DNA from: Heterodera schachtii
Taxonomy: Eukaryota > Nematoda > Chromadorea > Rhabditida > Heteroderidae
NCBI GenBank assembly: GCA_023374025.1
Contig: SIJG01000053.1
Coordinates: 868,001 to 932,000 of the forward strand
Direction: 5' to 3'
Length of the DNA: 64,000 nt
Under the pieces are notes generated by a model, which saw only the letters and a program-made list of their open reading frames with translations, was not told the origin of the DNA and searched no databases. Positions 1-12,897 of the stretch are shown one piece after another. The number at the start of each line of letters is the position of its first letter. The stretch's first letter is position 1. Both the position numbers and the translations under genes were made by a program.

Positions 1-12
1 ATTCATCACTAA

Positions 13-1409
13 TTAATCAATTAATAAATGACCCGATGAGCTGCCACACAAAATTCCCTCTTTGCTGTGCAATTTCCGTGACATTTGAAATGCTTCATTA
101 TGGCAAATTTCCACCTAATAAATAATAAAAAAATCAGAAATTTTTGCCAAATACACCTGCTCGTCAACGAATGTTTCCTTGTCCGTCGTTGGCATTTTGC
201 CAATAAAGTCAATGGCATCCGCAAATTTCGCATCATTCATGTTCACTTCGATCGTCTATAAATCAAAAATTGTTTTCTCAAAGTGCTTCATCGAACTCGG
301 CAATTGGGCTTCGCCGCTTTGATCTTTTTACAAATGCCGTCCTTTGCTCCGCCGGTGCCTTAATTTGTTTTTCTTTTGCCATTTAAAAATGCCGCTTTAC
401 CAACTCCGATCACCACCATTTCGACGGCACCGTCCAACGCGTCCAAAATCTCTTCCGCCGTCCCGTCAAAATGGCACATTGCGGTGCCGGCTTCGTTCTG
501 CAGTATATTTGTTGGAAGATTAATCTCTCTAATTTTTTGGTCCCCAAAACGGACATAATCCAACAGAACGGAATTGGCAATGCCCTGCTGAATTTGCCGT
601 GCCTTCCTTAGGCACTTTTCTTCGTCGCCCCCCGCGGCGTCGTCCGCCTTTTCAACGCGCGCCCCCAGCGCTCTCTGCGCCAATTCGATTTGCCAATTCG
701 CCGTCCCCCCGGGCGACACAATGACACAGCGATAGCCGCGGATAGCACATACATAAAAATAGTCACATATATAAAACTTTTGCTGCTCCCTTCGCCTATC
801 ATTCGTTTTGACACTTTTCTCTGTGCCATTTTCCCCCTGAAGGAATTTTGGCTAATGCCCGCCACAAACCATCGCCACTCCGATGCCGACATTGCCCGAG
901 AAAGGCACAACAACGGTCATTCCCGCGCGAAGTCGGCCCACTCTTTCGGCATTTTCGACCAGCCGAAGTGCCGTTCTGTCCTTCACAGAGCCCCCCGGGT
1001 TCAGAAACTCGCATTTGCAATCTTTGAAAGTAATTTAATATTTGGATTTATTTATTTTCTGTTTTTAATCGAATTACAAATGTCGCACTCAATGCCAAAT
1101 TCTGATGGGATTTTGTTCAGTTTTACCTTTAAAAGCATTTTATTTTTATTTCTTTTTTAAATTTCGCTTGGCTTTTCCTTTACCATCGGAGTGTTTCCGA
1201 TCGCTTCCAAAACTGTGCTTAAAATTTTTTGGCGCTTTTTTCTAAAAAGAAGTTCACATAATTAATCTGCTTATTTTGTTAAGTTACGGATATTCAGTGA
1301 ATGGATATCGTCCAAATTCGTCCTCCGCCCCATCGGAATGCCATCGAAATGATTGGCATTTAATTGGTCCTTTTTCCTCATTTTGCTTTACGTCATTTGG
1401 AGAAGCCAT
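13..1409 (-). CDS. Cystathionine beta-synthase / cysteine synthase-like PLP enzyme, 8 exons
   Basis: Exons by splice signals: 1288-1409, 1184-1241, 1078-1126, 870-1021, 401-776, 297-358, 157-255, 13-114. They keep one frame and give about 339 residues. Family hallmarks in order are [10 protein letters not shown], a GGSVKDR motif with the PLP lysine near residue 90, SGNVGIG (usually SGNTGIG), the GTGGA phosphate loop formed across a splice junction, and [10 protein letters not shown]. Members of this fold-type II family condense serine or cysteine with homocysteine or sulfide, or act as sulfide/cyanide-handling paralogues. No heme-binding N-terminus or C-terminal CBS pair is visible. The product stops about 7 residues after GSSSG, where relatives usually have a further 40-60, so an exon may lie outside the window or the copy may be truncated. 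One junction (870/776) inserts about ten hydrophobic residues and is the least certain splice. Family is certain; exact substrate is not. Confidence 0.82.
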
Positions 1410-2706
1410 TTTATGCGCTTTAATTGCTTTTGTAAATTAAAAATTTATTTCCATTTAAAAAGACAAAAATCTTTGGAAAAAGCGAAGCGAAAAAAAATAT
1501 TTCCCAAATTTTGTCTCAATGACATTTTGGTCAATTTCATAGAAAATTTCGTTGACAGTCAATCAGAGAGAGAAAAATGAATGTTTTCGTGTGTCTGCTG
1601 ATGGAGCGATAATCACTCAATTCACGTCGAAATAATTAGCGATTGTTTTAGATTAAAATTGTCAATTTTGAATATTTTATTTATATATTTTTTGATGAAA
1701 ACAATTAACAAAATAAATAATTAAACGAGTTTTTATTATGTTGCTTATTGTGCTGTTTGTTGGTTAAGCATTGTCCTGTTTTATCAATTTTTGTTTTTGT
1801 TTTTTTGCTTTTGCGCAGAATGCTGAACGATTATTCGATGTTTAGCGGGGGAAGGGGGGAATAATTAAGGTAATTACGGGGAGTGGGGATGATGGGACGA
1901 AGATTATAGAATAATTGTAAAAAAGACAAATATTCGGCTGATTTGGAGCAATGAACGAATATCAATGATTTTTGATCAGAAAATAAACTAAAACTTAAAA
2001 AAAGGCATTGGAAGACACAGAGATTAAAAAACAAAAACGAAAATTAATGGCTAATTAAAAAAGAAAATGAAAAATAAATAATAAATAAATAAAATGGACG
2101 AATTAAAAACGAAAGAATAAAATAAGCGGCGAATGATTAGTGAATAGAAATGAATGAGAATGAATTTGCCATTTTGTTGATCATTTGTCATATCACAACT
2201 CTTTTTTTATCTCCACGTGGTCAATTTGGACAATAATAAACTCATTTTGACATTAATTTGTGAAAATAAAACCATAAAATATTATTATTAATAAATGTAA
2301 ATTAATTAATTATCAGTGATTTTTAATTAAAATTATTGACACAATGAAAGAAAATAAATTATCATAAAAGAGAAAAATAATTTTCCTTAAAAGAATGGTA
2401 ATTATAATTCAAAATTATTTTAAAAAATCTCCCGAAATTGCAATGTTTTGTCCTGGAAGAAAAAAAGAAGTATTTGTTTGAATATATGCTAATTTATTAA
2501 ATTTCTCAACAAAAACAACAAATATTAAGCAAACATTTGAATATAAAATTGTGGGTTTTATTGATTCCACGCAAAAAAAATTTATTTTTTTATTTTTTCA
2601 TTTATTTATTTTATTTTTTAATAGGCATAAATTTATTAAAAAAGAAAAAGAAAGGGATTTTCGTTAGAATTATTTATAATTTATTTTTGAAATATTAAAT
2701 TCAGAA
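1410..2706. other. AT-rich intergenic region between divergent genes
   Basis: No coding exon is recognisable. The stretch is strongly AT-rich with short runs of A and T. It lies between the minus-strand PLP enzyme and the plus-strand exon chain, so it should hold both promoters. No clear TATA box or other motif was identified. Confidence 0.5.
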
Positions 2707-5700
2707 ATGATATTTGAACAACGAACAAAACAAACGAATTTTGCCGCAATTTTTGTCAAATTTTTATTTATTTTAATTTTTTTTATTTGTTCATCAAATT
2801 TGGTGTTAAGCGGCAAAAACCAATGGAAAAAGCAAAACAAATTGGGAGAAGAAACGGAACAAAAAACGCTGTGGAACATTCCGCCAAAACAAAAAGTGAT
2901 CGACGAAAGGCACCGATGCCCCGAAAAAGGGGGGGAAAAGCGAACGGAAAAAGCGACGGAAGAAAATGGTGGCATTTGAATTAAATTTAAATTTAAAAAA
3001 GGCTTTTTCTATTTTTAGACGAAGAAAGAATTGAATTAATGAATATTTTTAAAAATTTTATTCGCAATGAGAGCAAAAATGAGAGAACGGAAAAATTGAA
3101 AATGCGAATCAATTCACTAAAATTGGTTTTGGAGCGGACAATCGGCGGAATTTTGGCATTTGCGCGAAAAATTGGCACAAAAATGGAACAAAAAAGGGAG
3201 TTTATAGAGGAAATTGAAAAATGGGAGAACAAACGGAGAGAAATTGAGGAAAAAGCGGGCCAAAAGAAAATGGACGGCAAAATGAACAATTGGTTAATGT
3301 GGATTTGCTTAATGTACGAATTGGGCACAAAAATGGTCGAAGGAATGGCAAAACACGCGGCGGCACAAAAAGACAGCTTAATGGTGGAAGCATGGAGAAA
3401 ATACGCGAAGGAAAAGCACATCGCGGACATTCTCAAAGTGGGAGGGGGAAATGGACACTAATTGGCCAAAATGGGACAAATAATTAATAGAGTTAAATAG
3501 GTTAATTAACTAATTGTCCAACTGCCAAATTAAAAAATAACGTAATGGATTATAATGAAATGAAACAAATTAAGGCAGAAACGGTCAATTGTAATAATTT
3601 AATTGGCATTATGCAAACCGTGGCACGACTGAGCAATCCCCCGCGGATATTCCCCATCATAGGGCTAACTTTGATGGAACTTTTGGCGAAATATGAAAGT
3701 TTTCGGCACTTTTTTTGTCATGAAGTGCTAAAAGGCGATGAAATGAAAGTGTCGTTAAATCACTTGACAAATGGCAAATACTTAACTTTGCTGGAAAATG
3801 AATTCCCCGAGGTTTTGCGCATTGGTAAGTGCCAAAAATATTTTAGACAAGGAAAAGTTTTAAAGATATTTTGACGAAGAAATCGGTCGTTTATCGGGTT
3901 CAACAAATGCTGATGAACCGAAGCAACTCCGAGCTGTACATCAGCAACTTTGTGCTGTTCGTCTCGGCACTGTTGGTCGACCAAATGGCGCGTCTCCACT
4001 CGCAATTTGGCGCCACCGCTCGGCCCAAAGCGTCGCCCGCCCTTCGCTTGCTGGCGGACAAAGCGAATGCCGCGGCGGAAGATGCCCTCCGGCACTTCGG
4101 CTCGACTTCCCAACTGTGCGTAATGAACACAATTTTGAACTTTGTGTGGGAAGTGAACATTGAGAAAAAGGCGGAAAATGTGACGAAAAAAGCGGTGAAA
4201 AAATTAGGGACGAGCGAATGCGAAGTGTGGCGAGTGCAGCGACAGGCGATGGCCGAGGCAATGGGCACGCGACTCGGCACTCTGATCACTGCTGCGATCG
4301 CCGAGCTGTTGATGATCGACAAGGCCAAAGTCCAATCGGCACTTAAATACCCCGGGGCACAGATACGCCTTTTGCGATTGGCCGGCACAGTGAAAAGGAC
4401 GGACCAACTGACGGAACATTTCGATTTGGCACAACTCTTTGCGAATAATGGTAAAACGTCTTTTAACGATAAACTATGATCATTTTGCCTTTCTCAGCAC
4501 TCAGCAACGATGATGATTTCTGGGTTCATTATTTGCACGCGATGTGCCGAGCCGACAAAATCATCGAGCGAAAAAGTCACAAATTTGGCGCCGATTTGGC
4601 GGCGTTTGTGCGATGGCTTCGGCAGAAACTTACGGTCGAACGTCGGCTCAATTCTCTCTTCGTGCTGATGAGAAATTACATTTCTGATCAGATTTATAAT
4701 CCGATTTTTGACGCTGAAGAAACGACGCTAATGGGCGGGGAGGAATTTTTGGAAAAATTATTTTGGGGGACGAAAAAAATGGTGGAAAAATTAAAAGGGA
4801 CGGAAAAAAAGAGCGAAAAATTATTCGAACAATGGAAATTAATTGCCGAGGAAAAAAAAGAGGCGGAAAAAGCAAAAAAAAGGCGAATTTGAGGCGAAGA
4901 AACGGTGGGTGGGCCAAATTCACGCGGAGGAAATGAGAAAACTGCTGAAAAACGGAAAACTGAGCCAATTGAGCGAAGGTAAGCGAAGAACAAACGGAGG
5001 AGGGGAAAAACGAAAATAAAAAACGGAAAATAAAAATGGAAAATTCCATTTTTTATAATTTTGACCCAAAAAACGATGGTGGGATAATTTAAAAATAATA
5101 ATTATAGTCAATAAAGCATGTCCAAATTAAGTTCTGAATGTGTTTGGCTCAAAAACAATTCGGGAAGGATTACTCCAATTTTTTGATGGCAATGAAATCG
5201 ACGAACTTTTTAAAGATTTTAAATTAAAGGAAAATAAAAAAACGCAAATTGAAAATTTGGAGAATTATTTCAGTGCGGACGAAGAAAGTGAAGAAAACGA
5301 AGAAGAATTGGATGAAGAAGACGAACAAGGAGAGGACGGAAGAGAAGAAGAATTTGAAGGGGACGAAACGCCAAAAAATAAAAAAGAAATTGTGGCACCG
5401 GAGAATGGCAAAGAATGCGCAAAAAGAATGAGTGATCGGAAGGAGGGCGAAATTTTGGAATGTGATCAGACGGAAGACAATGCGTTGGCCGAGCACCGCC
5501 AAAATGAGTGGCCTTCGGCCGTTCCCTCCCCCTCTTCTGCCAATGTTTCCGCTTTTTCTGTTTTGGGTCAGTTCAAAATGTGCCTTCGCTTTAATCCGTC
5601 GTTGCGATTCCTTCTCAGATTTCGATTTGCTTTCTCTGACGGATCATTTCGTCAATTTGTTTTGCCAAATGGACGACGATCCGTCGCGACTTTCGAAGAT

Positions 5701-8700
5701 CGGACTAATGAGAAACACCGAAATGAGAGCGATCATTTTCTATTATCGGCACTGCGTTGACGGACTGTTCAATTTTGGCCAATTAAAGTGGGAAAATGGC
5801 ATTTTCAATGAACGGATTGGCACTTACAAAAAGAAATGGGACAAAATAAAAACAATCGGAAGGGAAAATGAAGGAAAATTGGAAAAGAAAATGTGCCAAA
5901 TTTACCAATTCGTTTATCAAATGGTAAAGGACGACAAATTAATGAGAATGAATGGGAAATGGGGACGAAATTTGGCAGAAAATGTGGCACAATTTGGAGA
6001 GGACACTTTTGAGCAGATTTCCAACGGAGTATGAACAATTTGAATTAAAAGATGACCATATAATGTGGTATTTTAGCGTTTAATTCTTTTGGCCGACCGC
6101 CCGCGCCAATGGCACCGAATTGACTGTGCCAACCGAAGCGAAGCCGACGAATTGGTGAACGAAGTTCGCCTTCACTGCCCTCAGCTGATGGAAGGCGTCC
6201 ATTTGTTAGCCTTGGCCCATCTGATCGGAAAGTCTGGCAAAATGCGCGGCACTTTGGCCAATGGCACCGAAGAAAACATTTTATGGATGAAGCACAAGAT
6301 CAGCTCAACCGTTTCGCACAGAGTCCTGAACAAATTGGAGATGGTTTACCCCGAAGTGATGCATTACGGTGAATTGGCACTTGCTAATATAAGGATGAAG
6401 CCGGCGGGGGGGGGATCAAAAGCCGAGGACGGCGGCGGGTATAAAAGGGCGAAGGACGTGCCTTTGTTGCTCTTTTTCTTTTCCCGAATAGGGGGAATGG
6501 GTGGAGAGGAGGTACGGGGAATTTCCTTTTTTAGAACATTTGTCAATAAGCCATCTGCTTGTGTTGCTGCTTCGGCAATTGGAATTCAAAAGTGGCACTT
6601 TGGCTGCGGAAAATGTCGGCGTGCGAATTTCGTCGCCTTTTCTTTTGGGTGCCATCAATGAAATTGAGCACAATTTGCGTAAGAATGACAGTACCAAAAC
6701 GGTGGAAGAAAAAGCAATCGGCGAAGTTTTACTGATGATAATTAGGAGAGAAAAGGTGAAATTTTACGCGCAATTGGCCAAAGCGAACGAAACGAACCTT
6801 TTGCTGAGAAAGGCATTCTGTCCGCTTTTTATGTTTTTCATTTTGGCGGAAAGCATTTACAAGGGACAGCTTAAAGTAGGAAAAGCGGACGTAATGCGCG
6901 AATGGAACGCGCGAAAATGCGAAGAAGAGGACGTTGTGAAGAGGCAAGCGAAGCGGAACACGGAAGGACAAAAGCGGAAGAGGGAGTGGCACCCGGAAGA
7001 ACAGGGACATTAGCAGGGGAATAGGGGGAGGGCACCGGGAATTAGCAGGGGAAGGGAAAAGCGGGGGGAGTCGCACCCGGAAGAACAGGGACATTAGCAG
7101 GGGAATAGGAGGAGGGCACCGGGAATAGCAGGGGAAGGGAAAAGCGGGGGGAGTGGCACCCGGAAGAACAGGGACATTAGCAGGGGAATAGGAGGAGGGC
7201 ACCGGGAATTAGCAGGGGAAGGGAAAAGCGGGGGGAGTCGCACCCGGAAGAACAGGGACATTAGCAGGGGAATAGGAGGAGGGCACCGGGAATAGCAGGG
7301 GAAGGGAAAAGCGGGGGGAGTGGCACCCGGAAGAACAGGGACATTAGCAGGGGAATAGGGGGAGGGCACCGGGAATTAGCAGGGGAAGGGAAAAGCGGGG
7401 GGAGTCGCACCCGGAAGAACAGGGACATTAGCAGGGGAATAGGAGGAGGGCACCGGGAATAGCAGGGGAAGGGAAAAGCGGGGGGAGTCGCACCCGGAAG
7501 AACAGGGACATTAGCAGGGGAATAGGAGGAGGGCACCGGGAATAGCAGGGGAAGGGAAAAGCGGGGGGAGTGGCACCCGGAAGAACAGGGACATTAGCAG
7601 GGGAATAGGGGGAGGGCACCGGGAATTAGCAGGGGAAGGGAAAAGCGGGGGGAGTCGCACCCGGAAGAACAGGGACATTAGCAGGGGAATAGGAGGAGGG
7701 CACCGGGAATAGCAGGGGAAGGGAAAAGCGGGGGGAGTCGCACCCGGAAGAACAGGGACATTAGCAGGGGAATAGGGGGAGGGCACCGGGAATTAGCAGG
7801 GGAAGGGAAAAGCGGGGGGAGTCGCACCCGGAAGAACAGGGACATTAGCAGGAGAATAGGGGGAGGGCACCGGGAATTAGCAGGGGAAGGGAAAAGCGGG
7901 GGGAGTGGCACCCGGAAGAACAGGGACATTAGCAGGGGAATAGGGGGAGGGCACCGGGAATTAGCAGGGGAAGGGAAAAGCGGGGGGAGTGGCACCCGGA
8001 AGAACAGGGACATTAGCAGGGGAATAGGGGGAGGGCACCGGGAATTAGCAGGGGAAGGGAAAAGCGGGGGGGGGGGGGCGGGCGAGGGGAGGCCATTAAA
8101 AAACCATTTTTTGTTATTGCTTAAATTTAAGTGCCATTTCGCACTTGGCTGCGATTTTCTCTGCAAATCTTTCCAAAGTTCTCGATGAAAATCCCGAACA
8201 TTTCCAAAGTCTTTGCGCGAAAATTGAGGAAGTACCGGGGGCAAAGACTCGACTTTTTAAATTACTGAAAATTAATAACGAAGAAACGGTGAGGGAACTT
8301 TTGCCGGACATAACAGACGAAAATTGGAAGGTCAAAGCGCTGTGGATGGACGAGCGCAAAACGAACGGAGAAAAGAAAGGCAAGGGATAATTAAGGGCAA
8401 TTAGCGAGATAATTAGGCTTTGTTCGAAAATCATTCGAAGTAAATTTTTTGTTTGTTTTAGTGCTGTTTAGCGATGACAATCTGTTGATTAGACATTACG
8501 TTGACCTTTTTGTGGCGAGTAATTCAATGAAATGGCTGAATGCCAAGCTGAAAGTGGGAAAGCATTTTCAATTGAAAAATTAATAAATTTTTAAATTTTA
8601 AATTTCAATTCGTCCCTTTTTTGCCAAATTATTTATTTTTTCAGTTGGATTTATTTGTTTTTTTCCGTTGGAACGATGCAAAAATTTCAAAAACAATTGA

Positions 8701-10258
8701 AATTGGAAATCATTCAACGGACGCACGGCGTTTTGCCTCTTTTTGGGAGCGTAAAAAATTGTTGCTTTGTCAGTTTTATGACCAATTATTCGACGAAAAT
8801 GAGGACGAAATGCCAAACATTAAAATATTTCAAATGAATTTTTTAAATGAATTAAATTTATTTTTGAAAAAATATTAAAAAACGCAAAAAAAGTTGGGAA
8901 GGGAACGGAGAAGGAAATGAGAAAAATAATTGAAAAAAGCCAAAGAAAATACGAAGAAAGCAAAAGAAAAGGAACAAATGAAGTCAAATTGGGGGATTTG
9001 GAAGAGAAATTAATGGAAAAACACGTGGAAACAATTAACGGATTAATTAAGAGGGACAAACATTTCAAAAAAATAATGGAAAATGGTAAAAGAAATAAGA
9101 AAAAACAAATAAATAATAAATTAATATTAAGTGAAAGAAGCCGAAATTGTTGGCAAATTGAGTAAACATTTGGGAAAAGAAACGAATTTGGAAATTTTGA
9201 AAAGAATTGAATTTAATGGAATTGGTAAAAAATTGGAAGAAAATTTTGAAAAAAAGAAAGAAGAAAAAGAAGTGAAAGTGAAAAAGGAAAAGAAAAAAGT
9301 GAAGCAAAAAAAGCAAAAGAAAACAGCAGAAGAAAAAGAGGAAAAGGACAAGGAAAATACCGTAATAGGGGAGGAGAGAGAGGAGGGGACGAATACGGTG
9401 GAAAAGGATACGGTAGAAAAGGATACGGTAGAGAAGGAAAGTGATCAGAAAGAAGGAGAAGAAAATGAAGAAAGAGAGGAGGAAACAGCGGAAAAAGACA
9501 AGGAAAATACCGTAATAGGGGAGGAGAGAGAGGGGGGGACGAATACGGTAGGAAACGTTACGGTAGAGAAGGAAAGTGATCAGAAAGAAGGAGAAGAAAA
9601 TGAAGAAGGAGAGGAGGAAAAAGTGGGAGCCTATTCAGAGGGAATTACGGAGATTGGCGAGAATAATTTGGACGAAAATAATCGGAAAATGAAAATGAGG
9701 GAATTTGGCGATGGCAAATTTTTGGCAGCGAAATACGACGAATTTTTGGAGATAATTAACAAAGGGCAACAACAAAATGAGCAGCACAAAGAAGAAATGG
9801 GAAAAAGCATCGCATTGCTAAACATTGGCGTTTTGACTAACGAAATTTCGAATCGATTGGAAGCGAAGGAATGGGAGGCAAATGGAAGCCAAAGAAAAAG
9901 CATTGGGGAACAGTGGGAGAGGCTGAAAAGGATGGAATATTCGCAGGCAGAGAGGGAGGAGGAGGAAAAGCATTTGGAAAAGATATGCCAAATAATGGGG
10001 GAAAATGGGGAAAAAGGTGGGGCAAAATGTGACCAAATAATTGGACAATTGCACCAGCGAAAATTGGGGGAGGCAATAAAAGGGGGAAAAGTGAAAAATT
10101 GGGAAGAAATGGGCGAAAGCAGCAAAAAGATGGCACTTTTGAACCTTTATAACGGCACGATGGCAGAGGAAAAAAGTGAAATAATTATAGAGAAATTCGA
10201 AAGAAATTTGAAATTTTTAAAAAGGGCGGAGGCACAGCGAAAATTGGGTGAAAATTAA
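2707..10258 (+). CDS. Giant helical Lys/Glu-rich exon chain with N-terminal hydrophobic signal (copy 1, N-terminal part)
   Basis: No known family is recognised. The ATG at 2707 opens a protein with a hydrophobic stretch at residues 15-37 that looks like a signal peptide or anchor. Splicing at about 2968/3020 joins it in frame to a helical exon (to about 3440). Further exons lie near 3584-3822, 3882-4450, 4497-4890, 5140-5567, 5622-6030, 6090-6370, 6530-6990, 8125-8370, 8462-8580, 8645-8877, 8917-9085 and 9131-10250. Introns are mostly short (40-120 bp) with GT-AG ends, except one holding the 1.1 kb VNTR. The product is predominantly helical and charged, with acidic runs (about 5280-5360) and a Lys/Glu repeat region (about 9240-9620). 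The last exon is separated by only about 80 bp, with splice signals, from the poly(A)-polymerase-like exons, so this is probably the N-terminal part of that gene. An operon of two genes cannot be excluded. Exon order resembles the second copy at 13.5-22.2 kb. Confidence 0.55.
6985..8072. repeat. VNTR, about 13 copies of an 83/84-bp unit
   Basis: A GC-rich, purine-rich unit (GGCACCCGGAAGAACAGGGA... GGGAAAAGCGGGGGGAGT) is repeated head to tail. Units differ at fixed sites: GGGAATAGC versus GGGAATTAGC, GTGGC versus GTCGC, and GGAGGAGGG versus GGGGGAGGG. Pairs of variants alternate and make a 167-bp higher-order period. The array lies between the exon ending near 6990 and the exon starting near 8125, so it is probably intronic. 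The long minus-strand proline-rich ORFs across it are by-products of the repeat. Confidence 0.95.
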
Positions 10259-10332
10259 ATAAATTAATTAATGAATTGAAATTTAATTATTAATTATTAA
10301 CCTTAGCTTAAATTAAAACCCAAAAAAATCAG

Positions 10333-12897
10333 ACCAAAAATTATTTTATGAATACAAAAACAATGCGAATTTAACAAAATTTGCCAAAGAGAAGGACAAA
10401 TGGCAATTTAAAGAGAATAATTCACAATTATTACAAACAGAAAAATATGAAGAATTAAATTCAGCGGAAGAAAAGAAGAGAAAATTCAGAGAAACTGAAA
10501 AAGTAATAAAATTAAAGAAAAATAAAAAAATTTAAACATTTCAGGTGAAAAAAGAAATAAAATTAAAAAACGGACAAAAAAATGGAAGAGAAATTGCCGA
10601 GATAAAAAAAATATTTGACGAATGGGTAATTTTAATAATCAATTGAAATTTATTAATGCTAATTCCCCCCCCCCCCCCCCCCCCCCCAAAATAAACAAAA
10701 AAATTTCAGTCCGACGCGGCGCACTTTCAATTTCCGAGTTTATTCTTTTTGAGGGATACGCACAGCAAATTTGAGACAATTTGCATTTTGCCGGAAAGAT
10801 TTGAAGAAAAATTAATTTTTGGGGAATCGAATTGTGACGAAAAAACGGAGCAAAGAACGGACAAATGTTCAGACAATTCGCTTTTTTGTGCTCTTTGCAA
10901 AGTCATGGAAAAAAATAATAAAAAAATGCCAAATGTTTTATTAATTTAAAATTGTTTTTTTAGCGAATAAATTTGGTTTTCATTCAAAAACACCCAAAAA
11001 GTCAATTTTCGAACATTCCATCGATACGAATTGGCCTTTCGCAGATGCAAATTGACGTGAAATTTTTGGAAATTCCAAAATTCGCGCGAATTCCGCGCAA
11101 AAATTTCAACGCAAAACAAACGGAAATATTTTTGATGAAATTTGGTCAAATCATTCACAAATTGGAAGACAATGACCATTTTGATGAGGGAGTGTATTGG
11201 CACGAAATTAGGACGAGAAAAGAAATGAGAAAAAAATACGAAAATGGCAAAGGGACGGAAAACAAAGCGTACGGTAAGTGCGAACGAAGATTACGGTAGA
11301 GGAGAGGGAAAAAATGGTAATTAATGGGAGAAGAAAATTTAGAAGATGAAAGGAGACAATTTGACAAAATCACTGAACTTTTTCATCAGAGCCGACGAAA
11401 AGCATTGGACGAAAGAGCAGAGGTCAAACAGAGAAAAGAAGCGCTTTTCATTTTGGCAGGTCATTTGACCAAATGGGCATTTTTAGTGCCCATTTTTAAT
11501 TACTTATTTGGCCAATTAATTAATAAATCATTAATTAATGCCATTAATGTTTCTTTTGTACAGATCATGCGACCAACTTGAAAGTGTTGCAATTTATTTT
11601 GCCTGAAAACAATTATTTGGCAATTTTGGAGCGTTTTGAATTGGCCGATGCTTTTGGCACCAAAACTTTGGAAAAATTTCGCACAATTTTGGCTTATTTG
11701 GAGAAATGGGCAAAAAGTAAAAAATGAATAAAAAAACGAATTTAATAAATCTAATTAAATAATTTTTAAAATGGGTTGATTAATTTGGCGATTTGAACAG
11801 ACAATCAAATTCTGAGCAACGAATTGGGCTATTTTAATGGTCAAATGCTTCTTCTGATGCTCTCCAAAGTGTTTGTTCTTTTCCCAAATTCGTCTTTGCC
11901 TTTTCTCATCGACAGATTCTTTCTCATTTATTCCAAATGGTAATAATTTGCACAAATTATTCCGAATTTTAGTGATTTTTGCCTTTTTCTTAGGAATTGG
12001 CCAATGCCCGTCCAATTGGCCGAAATTAGCGACAAAAAATTCGGCGGATTTTTGAGTTGGTCGCCGTACAGAGAATGGTTTTGGCGCAGACAATTTGCAT
12101 GGGAAAACTTTGGGAAGGAAGCGAAAAAAAACATTCGCATGGAATTGGCAATGGCCGTAATTACGCCGACATTCCCCGAGAGAAATGTGGCCGAAAAAGT
12201 GAACAATTCGAGTGCAAAAGTCCTGAAAAATGAACTAAAAAAAGGCAAAAAAAAAGGGAAAAATAATTTAAATCTTTTAATTTTAATACAAATTAAATAA
12301 TTATTTTTTATAGCATTGGCGAAAATAAGAAACAAAAAAGACGAAAATGCGATCATTGGACCAATTCGAATGAGCAAATTCAGTGAAAAAGTGTGCTGAA
12401 CAATTGGCAACATTAAAAGATAATTGCTACATTATTCTTTATTTTTTCATTTTCAGTTTGAAAATTTCGTCGTTTTCAAATGCTTTGGCACTTCGTTTAA
12501 TGTTAAAAACTTTTGCGAATTTGTCGGACAACGACTTCGTTACGAGCTGCTCGAATTTGTCGAGAACCCATTGGCCTTTTGGGCCGATTTTTGCCATGTT
12601 TTCCCGAAAGCGATCGCTTTGTCCAAATGTCCGACCGATGGATCGAAAATATGCGAATTGGCATGGGTCGTCGGCATTCAAATGGCGCCCAATCAGAAGG
12701 CCAATGGCACATTTAAGAGAAAACTGAACGCCAAACTGAGCAAGAAATTGGAAGCGAAAATCCAAGGGGACTTTGAGAAGGGATCCTTTCACAATATTCA
12801 GCTAAAAGCGGAAATGGCCTCGGGGGAAACTGTGCGGAATTGGTCGGAAAATTCGATTTGGCATTTATTTATATTTAAAAAAATAATAATAATTTAG
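10333..12897 (+). CDS. Poly(A) polymerase-like protein, catalytically degenerate (copy 1)
   Basis: Exons follow canonical nuclear poly(A) polymerase. An N-terminal helix (10333-10508 and 10544-10624) leads into the nucleotidyltransferase exon at 10710-10900, then the third-Asp strand (ending QMQIDVKF) at about 11030-11080. The EKWAKS helix follows at 11690-11716, the central-domain segment ending in FFLIYSKW at about 11800-11940, the MPVQL... VITPTFP segment at 12000-12240, and a C-terminal RNA-binding-like part at 12460-12897. In the catalytic exon the family's G-S...D-x-D pattern is replaced: the metal-binding pair reads K-F-E where active enzymes have D-I-D, and the glycine before the serine is proline. 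The third Asp is kept. The protein therefore cannot use the usual two-metal mechanism and is probably a pseudoenzyme. A further acidic exon may run to about 12952. It probably shares a gene with the helical exons upstream. Confidence 0.72.

Noticed and set aside
6985..8072. Regular repeat-and-spacer look resembling a CRISPR array
   Set aside because: The whole unit repeats, spacers are not unique, the unit is too long, and the DNA is eukaryotic.
7094..8244. Overlapping minus-strand proline-rich ORFs with a repeated LLMSLFFRV motif
   Set aside because: They are translations of the 83/84-bp VNTR, overlap each other, and have no splice or start context.
9065..9351. Phe-rich minus-strand ORFs suggesting membrane proteins
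   Set aside because: Complements of the Lys/Glu-rich exon on the plus strand.
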